In this document: positions 1-5,492 of the stretch, piece after piece
Layout of the letters: each line of letters starts with the position of its first letter
How positions within the stretch are numbered: position 1 is the stretch's first letter
Source of the DNA: an uncultured Oscillospiraceae bacterium
GTDB lineage: Bacteria > Bacillota > Clostridia > Oscillospirales > Oscillospiraceae
Length of the DNA stretch: 7,490 nucleotides
Assembly (NCBI GenBank): GCA_910587345.1
Contig: CAJUKH010000039.1
Coordinates: 1 to 7,490, forward strand
Direction of reading: 5' to 3'
Position numbers and translations under genes: made by a program
Notes under the pieces: generated by a model
Told to the model about the DNA's origin: nothing
Seen by the model: only the letters and a program-made list of their open reading frames with translations
Database searches by the model: none

Positions 1-236
1 TATCCATACAGCTCAGTGAGAACCGTAACGCCCTCCTGAATGGCCGTGGGGATGTCGGTTCCAATGGAGATATAGAACGCCGGGTGTACCATGCACTCGT
101 AGGCTTTGGTCATGGCGCTGCGCTGAGCCTTCGTGATGCCCAGGCGGAAGTCCTTGGCGATGGACAGGGCCTTCTTCATATCCCCATCGGACACCAGTCC
201 CCGAACGATGTCGGTCTTCTTAATCGGCTCTGCCAC
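1..236 (-). CDS. Small conserved phage-type protein of unknown function (3' end outside window)
   Basis: The gene starts with GTG at 236, about 5 bases after a purine-rich ribosome site (GAGGGGAGGGG) that follows the stop of the upstream gene by a few bases. It runs off the left edge after 78 codons. The product begins MAEPIKKTDIVRGLVSDGD and continues with a charged helical stretch containing SIAKDFRLGITKAQRSAM, then YECMVHPAFY and GTDIPTAIQEGVTVL. I recall similar short proteins from Clostridia prophages but know no function for them. There is no signal peptide or membrane segment in the visible part. The 14-base gap to the gene upstream indicates co-transcription with the RarA-like gene. 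The repeated pattern of short helices suggests a small soluble all-alpha protein, which is inference. The reading frame is secure and the role is unknown. Confidence 0.75.
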   Translation of the reverse strand, partial: MAEPIKKTDIVRGLVSDGDMKKALSIAKDFRLGITKAQRSAMTKAYECMVHPAFYISIGTDIPTAIQEGVTVLTELYG

Positions 237-250
237 GTTGGCCCCTCCCC

Positions 251-883
251 TCAGTAGTACCGCTTCTTGCCGGCGGCGAAGGGTTTGTACTGGGCCTCTT
301 CTCGCCGGCTCATGTGACCCTCCGCCCGCTCAGACTCCACAAACTGCCCCCAGTCCCCATCATCAAACAGGCTGGTTTGGTGGGGAGTGAGGGCAGCTTG
401 CTCGTCCCTTATCATGTCGATCTTGGTCTTGCCCATCATCTTCCCCGTGCGGGTGTGAACGTCGTACACCCAATCGGGGAGCTGGCAGGTGGCGTGGAGC
501 TCGTTGAAGTCGAACTCCTTGATTTCCTCGGGGCTGAGGTTCCGGTCCGGGCACATGAAGTTGCAAGTAACGTAGTCGGCGTCCCGGTTCTTCCGGGCCA
601 TGCAGAGGAGCGTGACGGCCTTGGCGATGAAGAGCCAGTTGTCGCCCTTCTTGCCGTTCACGAACTCGTCCGCCTGTTGCAGGGCGATGATTTCCTTGGT
701 GATGATGCCGTAGCAATCCTCGGCGGACACGGTGAGCAGCCGCTTCCACAGGTAGGTGCGGAACTTCGGGTGCATCTCCGCTGCGGCATATGCTGCGTGG
801 TACACATCCGCCCGCCGGATCGCCTTCTGCAACATCGATGAGATGTCGTACAGATTGTATCCATGCGTCGTGGTCAATTCCAT
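251..883 (-). CDS. RarA/MgsA C-terminal-domain-like protein with a possible clamp-binding motif
   Basis: The 210-residue product lacks an AAA+ ATPase core. Residues about 9-75 (LYDISSMLQKAIRRADVYHA, then AYAAAEMH, YLWKRLL, SAEDCYG) resemble the C-terminal oligomerisation domain of the replication-associated ATPase RarA/MgsA, which has the pattern 'sLQKAIRR-AlyaaarL-lwRRL-vlaSEDiG'. Near the end, residues 169-173 read QTSLF, matching the bacterial sliding-clamp binding consensus Q-x-(S/D)-L-F. A role at phage or host replication forks, perhaps docking on the beta clamp, is inferred. The start chosen is ATG at 883, preceded by GGAGG eight bases upstream. An in-frame ATG at 985 exists, but it lies upstream of a probable promoter at 941-970 and has no ribosome site. 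The gene follows the PLP decarboxylase in the same direction but appears to have its own promoter, so it may be expressed separately from the operon. Fold assignment is moderate, function is low. Confidence 0.7.
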   Translation of the reverse strand: MELTTTHGYNLYDISSMLQKAIRRADVYHAAYAAAEMHPKFRTYLWKRLLTVSAEDCYGIITKEIIALQQADEFVNGKKGDNWLFIAKAVTLLCMARKNRDADYVTCNFMCPDRNLSPEEIKEFDFNELHATCQLPDWVYDVHTRTGKMMGKTKIDMIRDEQAALTPHQTSLFDDGDWGQFVESERAEGHMSRREEAQYKPFAAGKKRYY

Positions 884-940
884 ATCTTCGGCCTCCATTT
901 CTTTGGTTTCATACGGATTTGTGGGATTTTCCGTAACTTT

Positions 941-970
941 ATTGTCCCACATGAGGCGGCCGAACGTCAA
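941..970 (-). promoter_or_regulatory. Promoter A (minus strand) for the RarA-like gene
   Basis: On the minus strand the sequence reads TTGACG (-35, 970-965), an 18-base spacer, then GACAAT (-10, 946-941). The TGTGG just before the -10 matches the extended TRTGn element common in Gram-positive promoters. It sits between the stop of the PLP gene (1006) and the start of the RarA-like gene (883). The same -35, spacer length and -10 occur at 5417-5446, which supports a real function. Confidence 0.6.
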
Positions 971-985
971 TCGAATTGTGACCAT

Positions 986-1000
986 TTAACAATTTGTTCA
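986..1000. promoter_or_regulatory. Operator-like inverted repeat A
   Basis: The plus strand reads TTAACA-ATT-TGTTCA, an inverted repeat with five of six arm positions matching. It is 15 bases upstream of the -35 of promoter A, so its centre lies near -58 to -60, a position typical of activator sites. A second copy with the same geometry is at 5462-5476. The binding protein is not known; the ArpU-like regulator encoded at 6781-7347 is one candidate. Confidence 0.5.
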
Positions 1001-1005
1001 CGGGC

Positions 1006-2208
1006 TCACAGGTACTCTCCGAATACGGTACTGCTGGAGTCCATCAGCTTCGTGAATCTGAGCTTACCGTTCCGGCTGAACCTTGCCATGGCAGGGACTC
1101 CCTGGATGAACCGGGGGGCCAACGTGTTGGAGTAGGAGCCGATGTTGTCAAACAGGACGTAATCCCCGACGCTCAGGGGGCCGGAGTACCCGTCGGCAAA
1201 CTTGTCGGGCTCCAGGCAGGTACAGCCATACATGGCGGCGTCCTCCACATGGCCTTCCCCGCTGCTGATGACGTAGAACGGGAACTGCTTGCCGGAGTCA
1301 CCTATCATCGTGACATCCAGGCTCTTGCCGTCCAGGGTACAGACGGTCTTCCCGGCCACGGTCTTGATGTCGGTGACGGTCGTGAGGTAGGACTGGGCGT
1401 TGGAGATGATCGGCGTACCAGGCTCGACAATGACGGTAGGCATATCCTCGTCGGAGAAGAGCTGCGACAGCTCATCGTACAGACAGTCGGCATAGTCCTG
1501 GAAGCTGGGGATGTAACCATTGAACTGTGCGGCCAGGGCCGGGTTCATCGGGCCGTACATATTCCCGCCGAAGTCGATGTACTTAGCTCCGAGCTGCTTG
1601 GCGATCCGGGCCATCTTCTCAGCCTTCTCCCTCCACAAGCTCAGGGCCCGGCTCTTCGTGATGTGACAGTGGATGCCCGTGATTTCGATGTGTTTGAGCG
1701 AGGACAACTCCTCCAGGGTATTTGTATTGACCTCGATCCCGAAGCGGGAGAACTCGGCCCCAGACAGCCGGAGATTGACCCGGATGCCCACCTGGATGTC
1801 CAGGCCCATGAGGTCGGCGTGGGCATCCAGGTCTCGGAGCTCCGTCAGGTTCTCCACGTTCACGATGCCCCCGTGGGCGGCCAGCTCCACCTTGCCCACG
1901 ACATCCCGGATGACGCCGTTGTAGATGATTTTGCTGTCATCCACGAACGTGCGGGCGTGGGCCAGCTCCATGGGCGAAACGACCTCCGCATAGCCGCCCT
2001 CCTGGTGGACCATACGGAGGACATCTTTGGCGTAGTTGGTCTTGTAGGAGTATCCCAGGATGAACCTGTCGAACCGGCTGAAGAAGGCCCGGTTCATGGC
2101 GTCGATGTTATCCTTGAGGATTTCCTCGCTGACGATGTAAAGAGGCGTGAACGGAACCCTACCTCTTGACTCCAATTCGTGCAATATTTTTTCGATAGTC
2201 GTACTCAT
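1006..2208 (-). CDS. Fold-III PLP-dependent decarboxylase, diaminopimelate/ornithine decarboxylase-like
   Basis: The 400-residue product, about usual length for LysA-type enzymes, shows an alanine-racemase-fold PLP barrel followed by a C-terminal beta domain. Visible motifs are GYSYKTNY with the Schiff-base lysine K56, GIHCHI (H180, H182), DFGGN (213-217) and VEPG (261-264) for phosphate binding, and CLEPD (331-335) with the cysteine and acidic residues of the substrate loop, then GSYSN (357-361). In LysA the barrel histidine is followed by GSQ; here it is TKS, and the usual C-terminal YN ending of the family is APRF, so the substrate is probably not meso-diaminopimelate. By family it would remove a carboxyl group from an amino acid. 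The start is ATG at 2208 with GGGGAG upstream; an earlier ATG at 2238 lies inside the preceding gene and has no better ribosome site. It overlaps that gene by 50 bases and is the last gene of the four-gene operon. A biosynthetic or DNA-modifying role is inferred from its neighbours, not lysine synthesis. Confidence 0.85.
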   Translation of the reverse strand: MSTTIEKILHELESRGRVPFTPLYIVSEEILKDNIDAMNRAFFSRFDRFILGYSYKTNYAKDVLRMVHQEGGYAEVVSPMELAHARTFVDDSKIIYNGVIRDVVGKVELAAHGGIVNVENLTELRDLDAHADLMGLDIQVGIRVNLRLSGAEFSRFGIEVNTNTLEELSSLKHIEITGIHCHITKSRALSLWREKAEKMARIAKQLGAKYIDFGGNMYGPMNPALAAQFNGYIPSFQDYADCLYDELSQLFSDEDMPTVIVEPGTPIISNAQSYLTTVTDIKTVAGKTVCTLDGKSLDVTMIGDSGKQFPFYVISSGEGHVEDAAMYGCTCLEPDKFADGYSGPLSVGDYVLFDNIGSYSNTLAPRFIQGVPAMARFSRNGKLRFTKLMDSSSTVFGEYL

Positions 2209-2902
2209 AATACACTCCCCATTTATTGTGCATGGCAATCGTCATGTCGATGTGCTCTCGTCTGGCCTCGGCGGACCCGGCGTTGGTGTCCATCAGGGCC
2301 GTGGTACAGTAATACTTCGGCAGCAGGATGATACGGTTCAGGAGGAGCTCCTGCATAGCCATGTCAATATCGCTGGTGGCCGGGTCCTCCTCATTCAGCT
2401 TGGCCTTGAAGCCGGCCTTGTTCACCCATCGGATGTGTCCCGGCATACCCTTGAAGCCAAACTCCCGGTCGTAGATGTAGGATGCGTAGTTGGGGTTGTC
2501 GAAGGCGAGCCCCAGGCCCAGGTCCGAGAGGAGCTGCCCGATGCGCTCGCACTCCATGGTGGCCGTCTCCACGTCCGGGTTCCCGTCGCTGTCCACGATG
2601 GGATACCGCTTATCGTTCCGGTAGCACATGACCTTCACGTCGTCATCCACGATGCAGATGACATCCTCCGGCGTGTTCTCGATAATCCAGTAGAAGGTGG
2701 TCATGAAATCGTGGACAGCACCCGCCGGGATGATGAGCAGGTCCTCTACCCCGGCGGCCCGGTACTTCTCGGCCTGTTCCTCCCTGACGACATAGGTGCA
2801 GTATTCAAACAGGTTCTTGGTCATGATGGCATCCCACCGGCTCATGGACATACAGTAGATGCCGAAGTTCTCCGGCTTCTCAGCGGTAGTAGTGGGCGTC
2901 AT
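2159..2902 (-). CDS. GT-A glycosyltransferase, resembling TET-associated (TAGT/GREB1-like) family
   Basis: The 247-residue product has the layout of a GT-A sugar transferase. An N-terminal nucleotide-binding half (GIYCMSMSRWDAI, then VVREEQAEKYRAAG and LLIIPAG) leads into VICIVDDDVK, whose D86-D88 is the metal/nucleotide-sugar motif. TSDIDMAMQELL (176-187) is in the place of the catalytic acidic motif, and a C-terminal segment follows with EARR (212-215) and KWGVYYEY. The pairing of 'vVre-Qae-Yr' with a DDD motif and a C-terminal WG resembles the phage TAGT/GREB1-like family, predicted by Aravind and colleagues to glycosylate modified DNA bases. This is recognition from memory, not a search. 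It overlaps the ATP-grasp gene by 23 bases and the PLP gene by 50 bases. The start ATG at 2902 has only a weak ribosome site, consistent with translational coupling. No membrane segment or signal peptide is visible. A glycan or small-molecule acceptor cannot be excluded. Confidence 0.65.
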   Translation of the reverse strand: MTPTTTAEKPENFGIYCMSMSRWDAIMTKNLFEYCTYVVREEQAEKYRAAGVEDLLIIPAGAVHDFMTTFYWIIENTPEDVICIVDDDVKVMCYRNDKRYPIVDSDGNPDVETATMECERIGQLLSDLGLGLAFDNPNYASYIYDREFGFKGMPGHIRWVNKAGFKAKLNEEDPATSDIDMAMQELLLNRIILLPKYYCTTALMDTNAGSAEARREHIDMTIAMHNKWGVYYEYDYRKNIARIGVKR

Positions 2903-3923
2903 AGTATTTCACCATCTTCAGTCCGTAGTCAAAGGAGACGTTCGTGTCGATAGGTTCGCCGAGGAGCTGCTTACAGCGCAGGTAGACCAGATCGGCGCCG
3001 GCCTTGGCGATGAAGGGGATGGTGGCGCTGATGCGAGGGTTGCACTCCAGCAGGACAGGGCTGCATACCTCAAGGGGAGTGTTATCTTTCGTTCGGAGTA
3101 TGAAGTCGAAACAGGCATTACCATCAAGTTCCAGAACCTTCGTGATGGCTCTGCAAAAATCATAGGCCATTTCGTTCTTCACGATTTCCCCCTGGGTTAC
3201 AGCGCCGTACTCCATGGCATATCCGGCAAAACCACATTCGAGCTCCACCCTGCCTTTGTTTGCCAGGATACATACGCTGTAATCGGTGCCGGCCACATAT
3301 TCCTGGAGAATGATGTCAACATCCACCTTGTCGGCGATCTCGCAGAGCTGGTCAATGCTGATGTAGCGGCTCACGCCCATCTTGTTGAAGGAGCCGATGT
3401 CCAGGTACTTCTTCTCGTCCAGGATGGCAAAACCGGTGCCACCACACTTATCGGCCAGCTTGCAGCAGAGCGGCATACCAGTGTAATATCCGATGCTACG
3501 GGCGAAGCTGCGGACTTCGGCAGACGACCGGACCACCGTCTGCCTGGGCATGACCTTTGGGAACATACGGGCCAGCTCCACCTTGTCGTTCGCCACCATG
3601 AGGGTTCGCTCTGAGGCCACGGATACCTTAGTGCCCTCGGACTCCAGCCTCTCCCGGTTGGCCGCCAGGATGGGTAGCTCCGCCGTGATGTACGGAAGGA
3701 TGACATCGACCTTCTCCCTGGTGCAGAGGTCCAGGAGCCAGTCGATGTAGTCCGGGTCCGTGATGGACGGGGCGATGATAGCCTCATCCACATCGGACCG
3801 CAGGATGTTGGCGGGGCTGTTGTTGATGCCGATGACCTCAACCTCCCTGCCGTCCACATTGTTCTTGAGGGACTGGACTAAGCTCTTGCTGTGTCGGCCG
3901 CAGCCGGTAATGACCACTTTCAT
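2880..3923 (-). CDS. ATP-grasp ligase (carbamoyl-phosphate-synthase-like)
   Basis: The 347-residue product starts with a Rossmann-like pre-ATP-grasp domain (VVITGCGRHSKSL, INNSPANILRSDVDEA). The ATP-grasp core follows: ANDK (111-114), CCKL with K155, a glycine loop CGGTGF (160-165), the QEYV hinge (207-210) preceding AGTDYSV, FDF with D273, and LLECNPRISAT with the metal ligands E293 and N295 and R297. All expected ATP and magnesium residues are present, so an active enzyme is likely. Members join a carboxylate to an amine or other nucleophile through an acyl-phosphate. The substrate cannot be read from the sequence. It starts 2 bases after the ParB-like gene's stop and overlaps the glycosyltransferase gene, so the three are almost certainly made together. 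In this setting it could attach an amino acid to a base precursor or to a sugar, which is inference. A stray relative of CarB or an L-amino-acid ligase is the alternative. Confidence 0.85.
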   Translation of the reverse strand: MKVVITGCGRHSKSLVQSLKNNVDGREVEVIGINNSPANILRSDVDEAIIAPSITDPDYIDWLLDLCTREKVDVILPYITAELPILAANRERLESEGTKVSVASERTLMVANDKVELARMFPKVMPRQTVVRSSAEVRSFARSIGYYTGMPLCCKLADKCGGTGFAILDEKKYLDIGSFNKMGVSRYISIDQLCEIADKVDVDIILQEYVAGTDYSVCILANKGRVELECGFAGYAMEYGAVTQGEIVKNEMAYDFCRAITKVLELDGNACFDFILRTKDNTPLEVCSPVLLECNPRISATIPFIAKAGADLVYLRCKQLLGEPIDTNVSFDYGLKMVKYYDAHYYR

Positions 3924-3925
3924 AC

Positions 3926-4543
3926 TTATACATCCTCGCTTTCCTGTATTTCGTCCTTTGAAACGATTTGGGCCCTGATGTCATCGAACCAGACGGCCCT
4001 TGCCTGGATTTTGCGCTTCTGCGAGACAATCATCTTCCGCTTCTCCAGGCCGAGGGCCCGTTGGAGGTTCTTGTAGTCAATTTCGTTCCGGCAGACGATG
4101 AGAACGTAGTCGTACTTCTCATAGTGGATGAGCTCCATGTCCTTGACGGTCATCTCTTCCGGGTTCTTCTTGGCCTCCTTCGGGTCGATGCCCAGGTTCA
4201 GGGTCAGGTCAGCCGTCCAGTCTGCCAGTAGGTCCAGGTCCCACTCGCCGGCGTGGGTATTGTCCTTGATGTTGATGGCCCGCAGCTCCGCTTCGGTGTA
4301 GCCGATGAGCCGCTTGCAGTCCAGCTCCACGTCCGGGCCATACTTCCGCAGGACGACCTTGAGCCGCTGGTTGCCGGCGATGATGTTGTCCTGCTCGTCG
4401 ATGAGGTAGATGCCGAAGTCACCGAACATCTCAAAGCTCTGCTCCAGCTCATCCATCTTGTTGCGGATGATTTTCCGGGGGTTCCCGAACCCGGTCTTGA
4501 TGTCCCCGGCCCTCATCGTGCAGCGTTCAATACGCTTCTCCAT
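3926..4543 (-). CDS. ParB/sulfiredoxin-fold protein, phage type
   Basis: The 205-residue product has a ParB N-terminal domain: NPRKI (21-25), then MDELEQSFEMFG, the box AGNQRLKVV (56-64), which corresponds to the ParB GERR-type nucleotide-binding box, and NIKDNTHAGEWDLDLLADW, the usual 'LN-GeWD-L' segment. The C-terminal half (YDYVLIVCRNEIDYKNLQRA at 144-163, then SQKRKIQARAVWFDDI) matches a domain I remember from phage ParB-like proteins next to DNA methylases and terminases. No classical ParB helix-turn-helix centre is evident. Expected roles are DNA or nucleotide binding, perhaps nuclease or targeting activity. The start ATG at 4543 follows AGGAGG by 6 bases. It is the first gene of the four-gene operon and could direct the downstream enzymes to DNA, which is inference. 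Family call is strong and function is weak. Confidence 0.85.
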   Translation of the reverse strand: MEKRIERCTMRAGDIKTGFGNPRKIIRNKMDELEQSFEMFGDFGIYLIDEQDNIIAGNQRLKVVLRKYGPDVELDCKRLIGYTEAELRAINIKDNTHAGEWDLDLLADWTADLTLNLGIDPKEAKKNPEEMTVKDMELIHYEKYDYVLIVCRNEIDYKNLQRALGLEKRKMIVSQKRKIQARAVWFDDIRAQIVSKDEIQESEDV

Positions 4544-4571
4544 TGTGCTTCCTCCTATAAAACGTGAGAGA

Positions 4572-4589
4572 GCCGGCCTTACGGCCGGC
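4572..4589 (-). other. Intercistronic hairpin before the ParB operon
   Basis: A perfect 7-bp stem GCCGGCC/GGCCGGC closes a GTAA loop, a GNRA-type tetraloop on the minus-strand RNA. It lies between the stop at 4606 and the ribosome site of the ParB-like gene. The following TCTCTCACGTTTTA is only weakly U-rich, so it may be a partial terminator or an RNA processing or stability element, not a strong stop. Confidence 0.4.
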
Positions 4590-4605
4590 CCCCTGGGGGT
4601 AGGTG

Positions 4606-5111
4606 TTACGCTGATGTCATCCCCTGCTTCAGAGCCAGCAGATCGACGATGATGCGGTCTATCAGCTCCGGGGAGATATTCACGCCGGTGTTCGGCTTCG
4701 CTTCCGGCACCTTGGTCTTACCCTGCGCCGGGCAGGTGGATGCGGGGGCGGTATCGTTCTGGACGGATGTAGGCAGCTTCCGCAGCGTGTCGGCGTAGCC
4801 GGTGAACCATCTCCTGAAGCCATCGTCTACGGCTCGTTCCTGGACGAACTGAACGGCATCGTCTACCGTCAGGAACCACATGGGCGATGTCTTGCCCACC
4901 TTGCGGCCGTCCCGGTGCCTGACATCAATCTTGACCTTGGGGACATTGGTGCGCTGGGCCATCTTCGTCCCGGAGGTGTAACCGCAGCACCCGGCCAGAT
5001 CGGACAGGCCAACGTAGCTCACCCCGTTCTCGACCGCCGCAAGGAAAACTTACCGCCGTAGGACACGAGGTACTGGGAGTGCCCCAGCTCCCGGATGGAT
5101 ACGTCACGCAT
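4606..5111 (-). pseudogene. Phage protein gene split by an apparent 1-base deletion
   Basis: The first part begins at ATG 5111, overlapping the stop of the 55-residue gene (ATGCGTGA), and reads 30 codons to a TGA at 5019. The second part is open from a GTG at 5022 to 4606 (138 codons). Adding one G after GGTAAG near 5050 joins them into a continuous protein of about 168 residues, whose junction reads SYGGKVFLAAVENGVSYVGL, a natural-looking beta-strand sequence. The protein then contains DLAGCCGYTSGTKMAQRT and RKVGKTSPMWFLTVDDAVQF, vaguely like small DNA-binding or antirepressor-type phage proteins, and ends in a disordered linker and a helix (PELIDRIIVDLLALKQ). The GTG start for the second part lacks a convincing ribosome site. 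The break is not a canonical slippery heptamer, so mutation or sequencing error is more likely than programmed frameshifting. I do not recognise the family. Confidence 0.7.
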
Positions 5112-5271
5112 TTTCCATCCCTCCGTTCGCTTGGGCCATCAGGGTATCTTCCAGCATACCCAGGATGCCAACGGCGCCGGCGACCTTCTCTTTGTCGAGG
5201 GGGCCAACGGTGGCGTCCGACAGGGTATCGGTCACGATGACGATGACCTGCAATATCTGCGATACGCTCAT
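5104..5271 (-). CDS. 55-residue hypothetical protein
   Basis: The gene starts with ATG at 5271, seven bases after AAAGGAG, and ends with a TGA that overlaps the ATG of the next gene. The product begins MSVSQILQVIVIVTDTLSDA, continues VGPLDKEKVAGAVGILGMLE and ends NGGMENA. The two apolar stretches are amphipathic and too short or broken for a clear membrane span. It reads like a small helical phage accessory protein. I do not recognise it. The strong ribosome site and the ATGCGTGA overlap support a real gene that is translationally coupled to the split gene downstream. Its leader runs back to promoter B at 5417-5446, about 150 bases away. Confidence 0.65.
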   Translation of the reverse strand: MSVSQILQVIVIVTDTLSDATVGPLDKEKVAGAVGILGMLEDTLMAQANGGMENA

Positions 5272-5301
5272 TTCCAAGCTCCTTTCTTACGTTTTCTCCG
5301 A

Positions 5302-5329
5302 TTGACAAGGAGCCCGCTGGTGTTATAAT
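5302..5329 (+). promoter_or_regulatory. Strong plus-strand promoter P1
   Basis: TTGACA (5302-5307), a 16-base spacer and TATAAT (5324-5329) are both consensus, and TGT directly precedes the -10 as an extended -10 element. Transcription would begin near 5336 and run toward the hairpin at 5362-5395 and then the nuclease gene at 5493. It fires against the leader of the minus-strand genes. Confidence 0.7.
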
Positions 5330-5335
5330 CAAACT

Positions 5336-5402
5336 GTGACTGAGCTCGATTATCGGGCCCCGCCGGTCGTCGCTGTTCCAGCAGCGGTGGCCGGTTCCTT
5401 TT
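5336..5402 (+). ncRNA. Candidate short antisense RNA or attenuated leader
   Basis: The segment from the predicted start of P1 to the end of the hairpin below would give an RNA of about 67 bases with no open frame of note. It is fully complementary to the leader of the transcript from promoter B. If polymerase reads through, the same RNA becomes the 5' leader of the nuclease gene. Either role is inferred from promoter and hairpin only. Confidence 0.4.
5362..5402 (+). terminator. Terminator or attenuator hairpin after P1
   Basis: Arms 5362-5375 and 5382-5395 pair over 14 positions, including four G-U pairs, around the loop TTCCAG. TCCTTTT follows. This fits a Rho-independent terminator of moderate strength on the plus strand. 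It is 91 bases before the start of the nuclease gene, so it could limit that gene's expression. Confidence 0.5.
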
Positions 5403-5416
5403 ACCTCCTTAAATCC

Positions 5417-5446
5417 ATTGTCCCACAAGGGTTCCGCCAGCGTCAA
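5417..5446 (-). promoter_or_regulatory. Promoter B (minus strand) for the 5271-1006 genes
   Basis: On the minus strand TTGACG (5446-5441), an 18-base spacer and GACAAT (5422-5417) repeat promoter A exactly, including TGTGG before the -10. The transcript would begin near 5410 at an AAGGAGGTAAAAGG sequence with no start codon after it, then run about 140 bases to the 55-residue gene and probably on into the ParB operon. Confidence 0.6.
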
Positions 5447-5461
5447 TCGAGTTTAGCCGCA

Positions 5462-5476
5462 TTAACAGATTGTTTA
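5462..5476. promoter_or_regulatory. Operator-like inverted repeat B
   Basis: TTAACA-GAT-TGTTTA, with five of six arm positions matching, lies 15 bases upstream of the -35 of promoter B. The combined consensus of the two copies is TTAACA-N3-TGTTNA. The position favours an activator for the minus-strand promoter. Confidence 0.5.
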
Positions 5477-5492
5477 CGAAAGGAGACCTGCC

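Larger units (their letters stand above)
941..1002 (-). repeat. 62-base promoter/operator module, copy A (partner at 5417-5478)
   Basis: Aligned without gaps to 5417-5478, 43 of 62 bases agree by hand count. The agreement is blocky: ATTGTCCCACA (11 of 11), a diverged 13-base spacer (4 of 13), CGTCAATCGA (10 of 10), and a 28-base end carrying the inverted repeat (18 of 28). Conservation limited to -10, -35 and palindrome is the pattern of selected regulatory elements, not a recent duplication. Confidence 0.65.
5417..5478 (-). repeat. 62-base promoter/operator module, copy B (partner at 941-1002)
   Basis: The second copy of the module has the same block spacing as copy A. It contains promoter B and, at 5462-5476, the palindrome. 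The palindrome also falls 17 bases upstream of the start codon of the plus-strand nuclease gene, so a bound protein could affect both directions. Confidence 0.65.

Noticed and set aside
314..841. Plus-strand open frame of 175 codons opposite the RarA-like gene
   Set aside because: It has shadow composition and no ribosome site, and the opposite strand carries the RarA-like motif pattern.
994..2169. Long plus-strand open frame of 391 codons opposite the PLP decarboxylase gene
   Set aside because: It is the mirror of a gene with clear PLP-enzyme motifs; its product is rich in V, H, G and D without recognisable domains and has no ribosome site.
2147..3614. Two long plus-strand open frames opposite the glycosyltransferase and ATP-grasp genes
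   Set aside because: Both are antisense shadows in GC-rich DNA with no ribosome sites and low-complexity products, while the minus-strand frames carry conserved catalytic motifs.
4590..4600. CCCTGGGGG beside the 4572-4589 hairpin as a second terminator stem
   Set aside because: The stem has almost no loop and no T run follows on either strand.
5050..5056. Programmed -1 ribosomal frameshift at GGTAAGTTTTCC
   Set aside because: The site does not fit an X-XXY-YYZ slippery heptamer in the zero frame, and no clear downstream stimulator was seen. A deletion or sequencing error is simpler.
4925..5446. Minus-strand open frame of 173 codons starting at a TTG within promoter B
   Set aside because: The start codon is the -35 hexamer, the frame crosses the well-supported 55-residue gene out of phase, and the product is arginine-rich nonsense.
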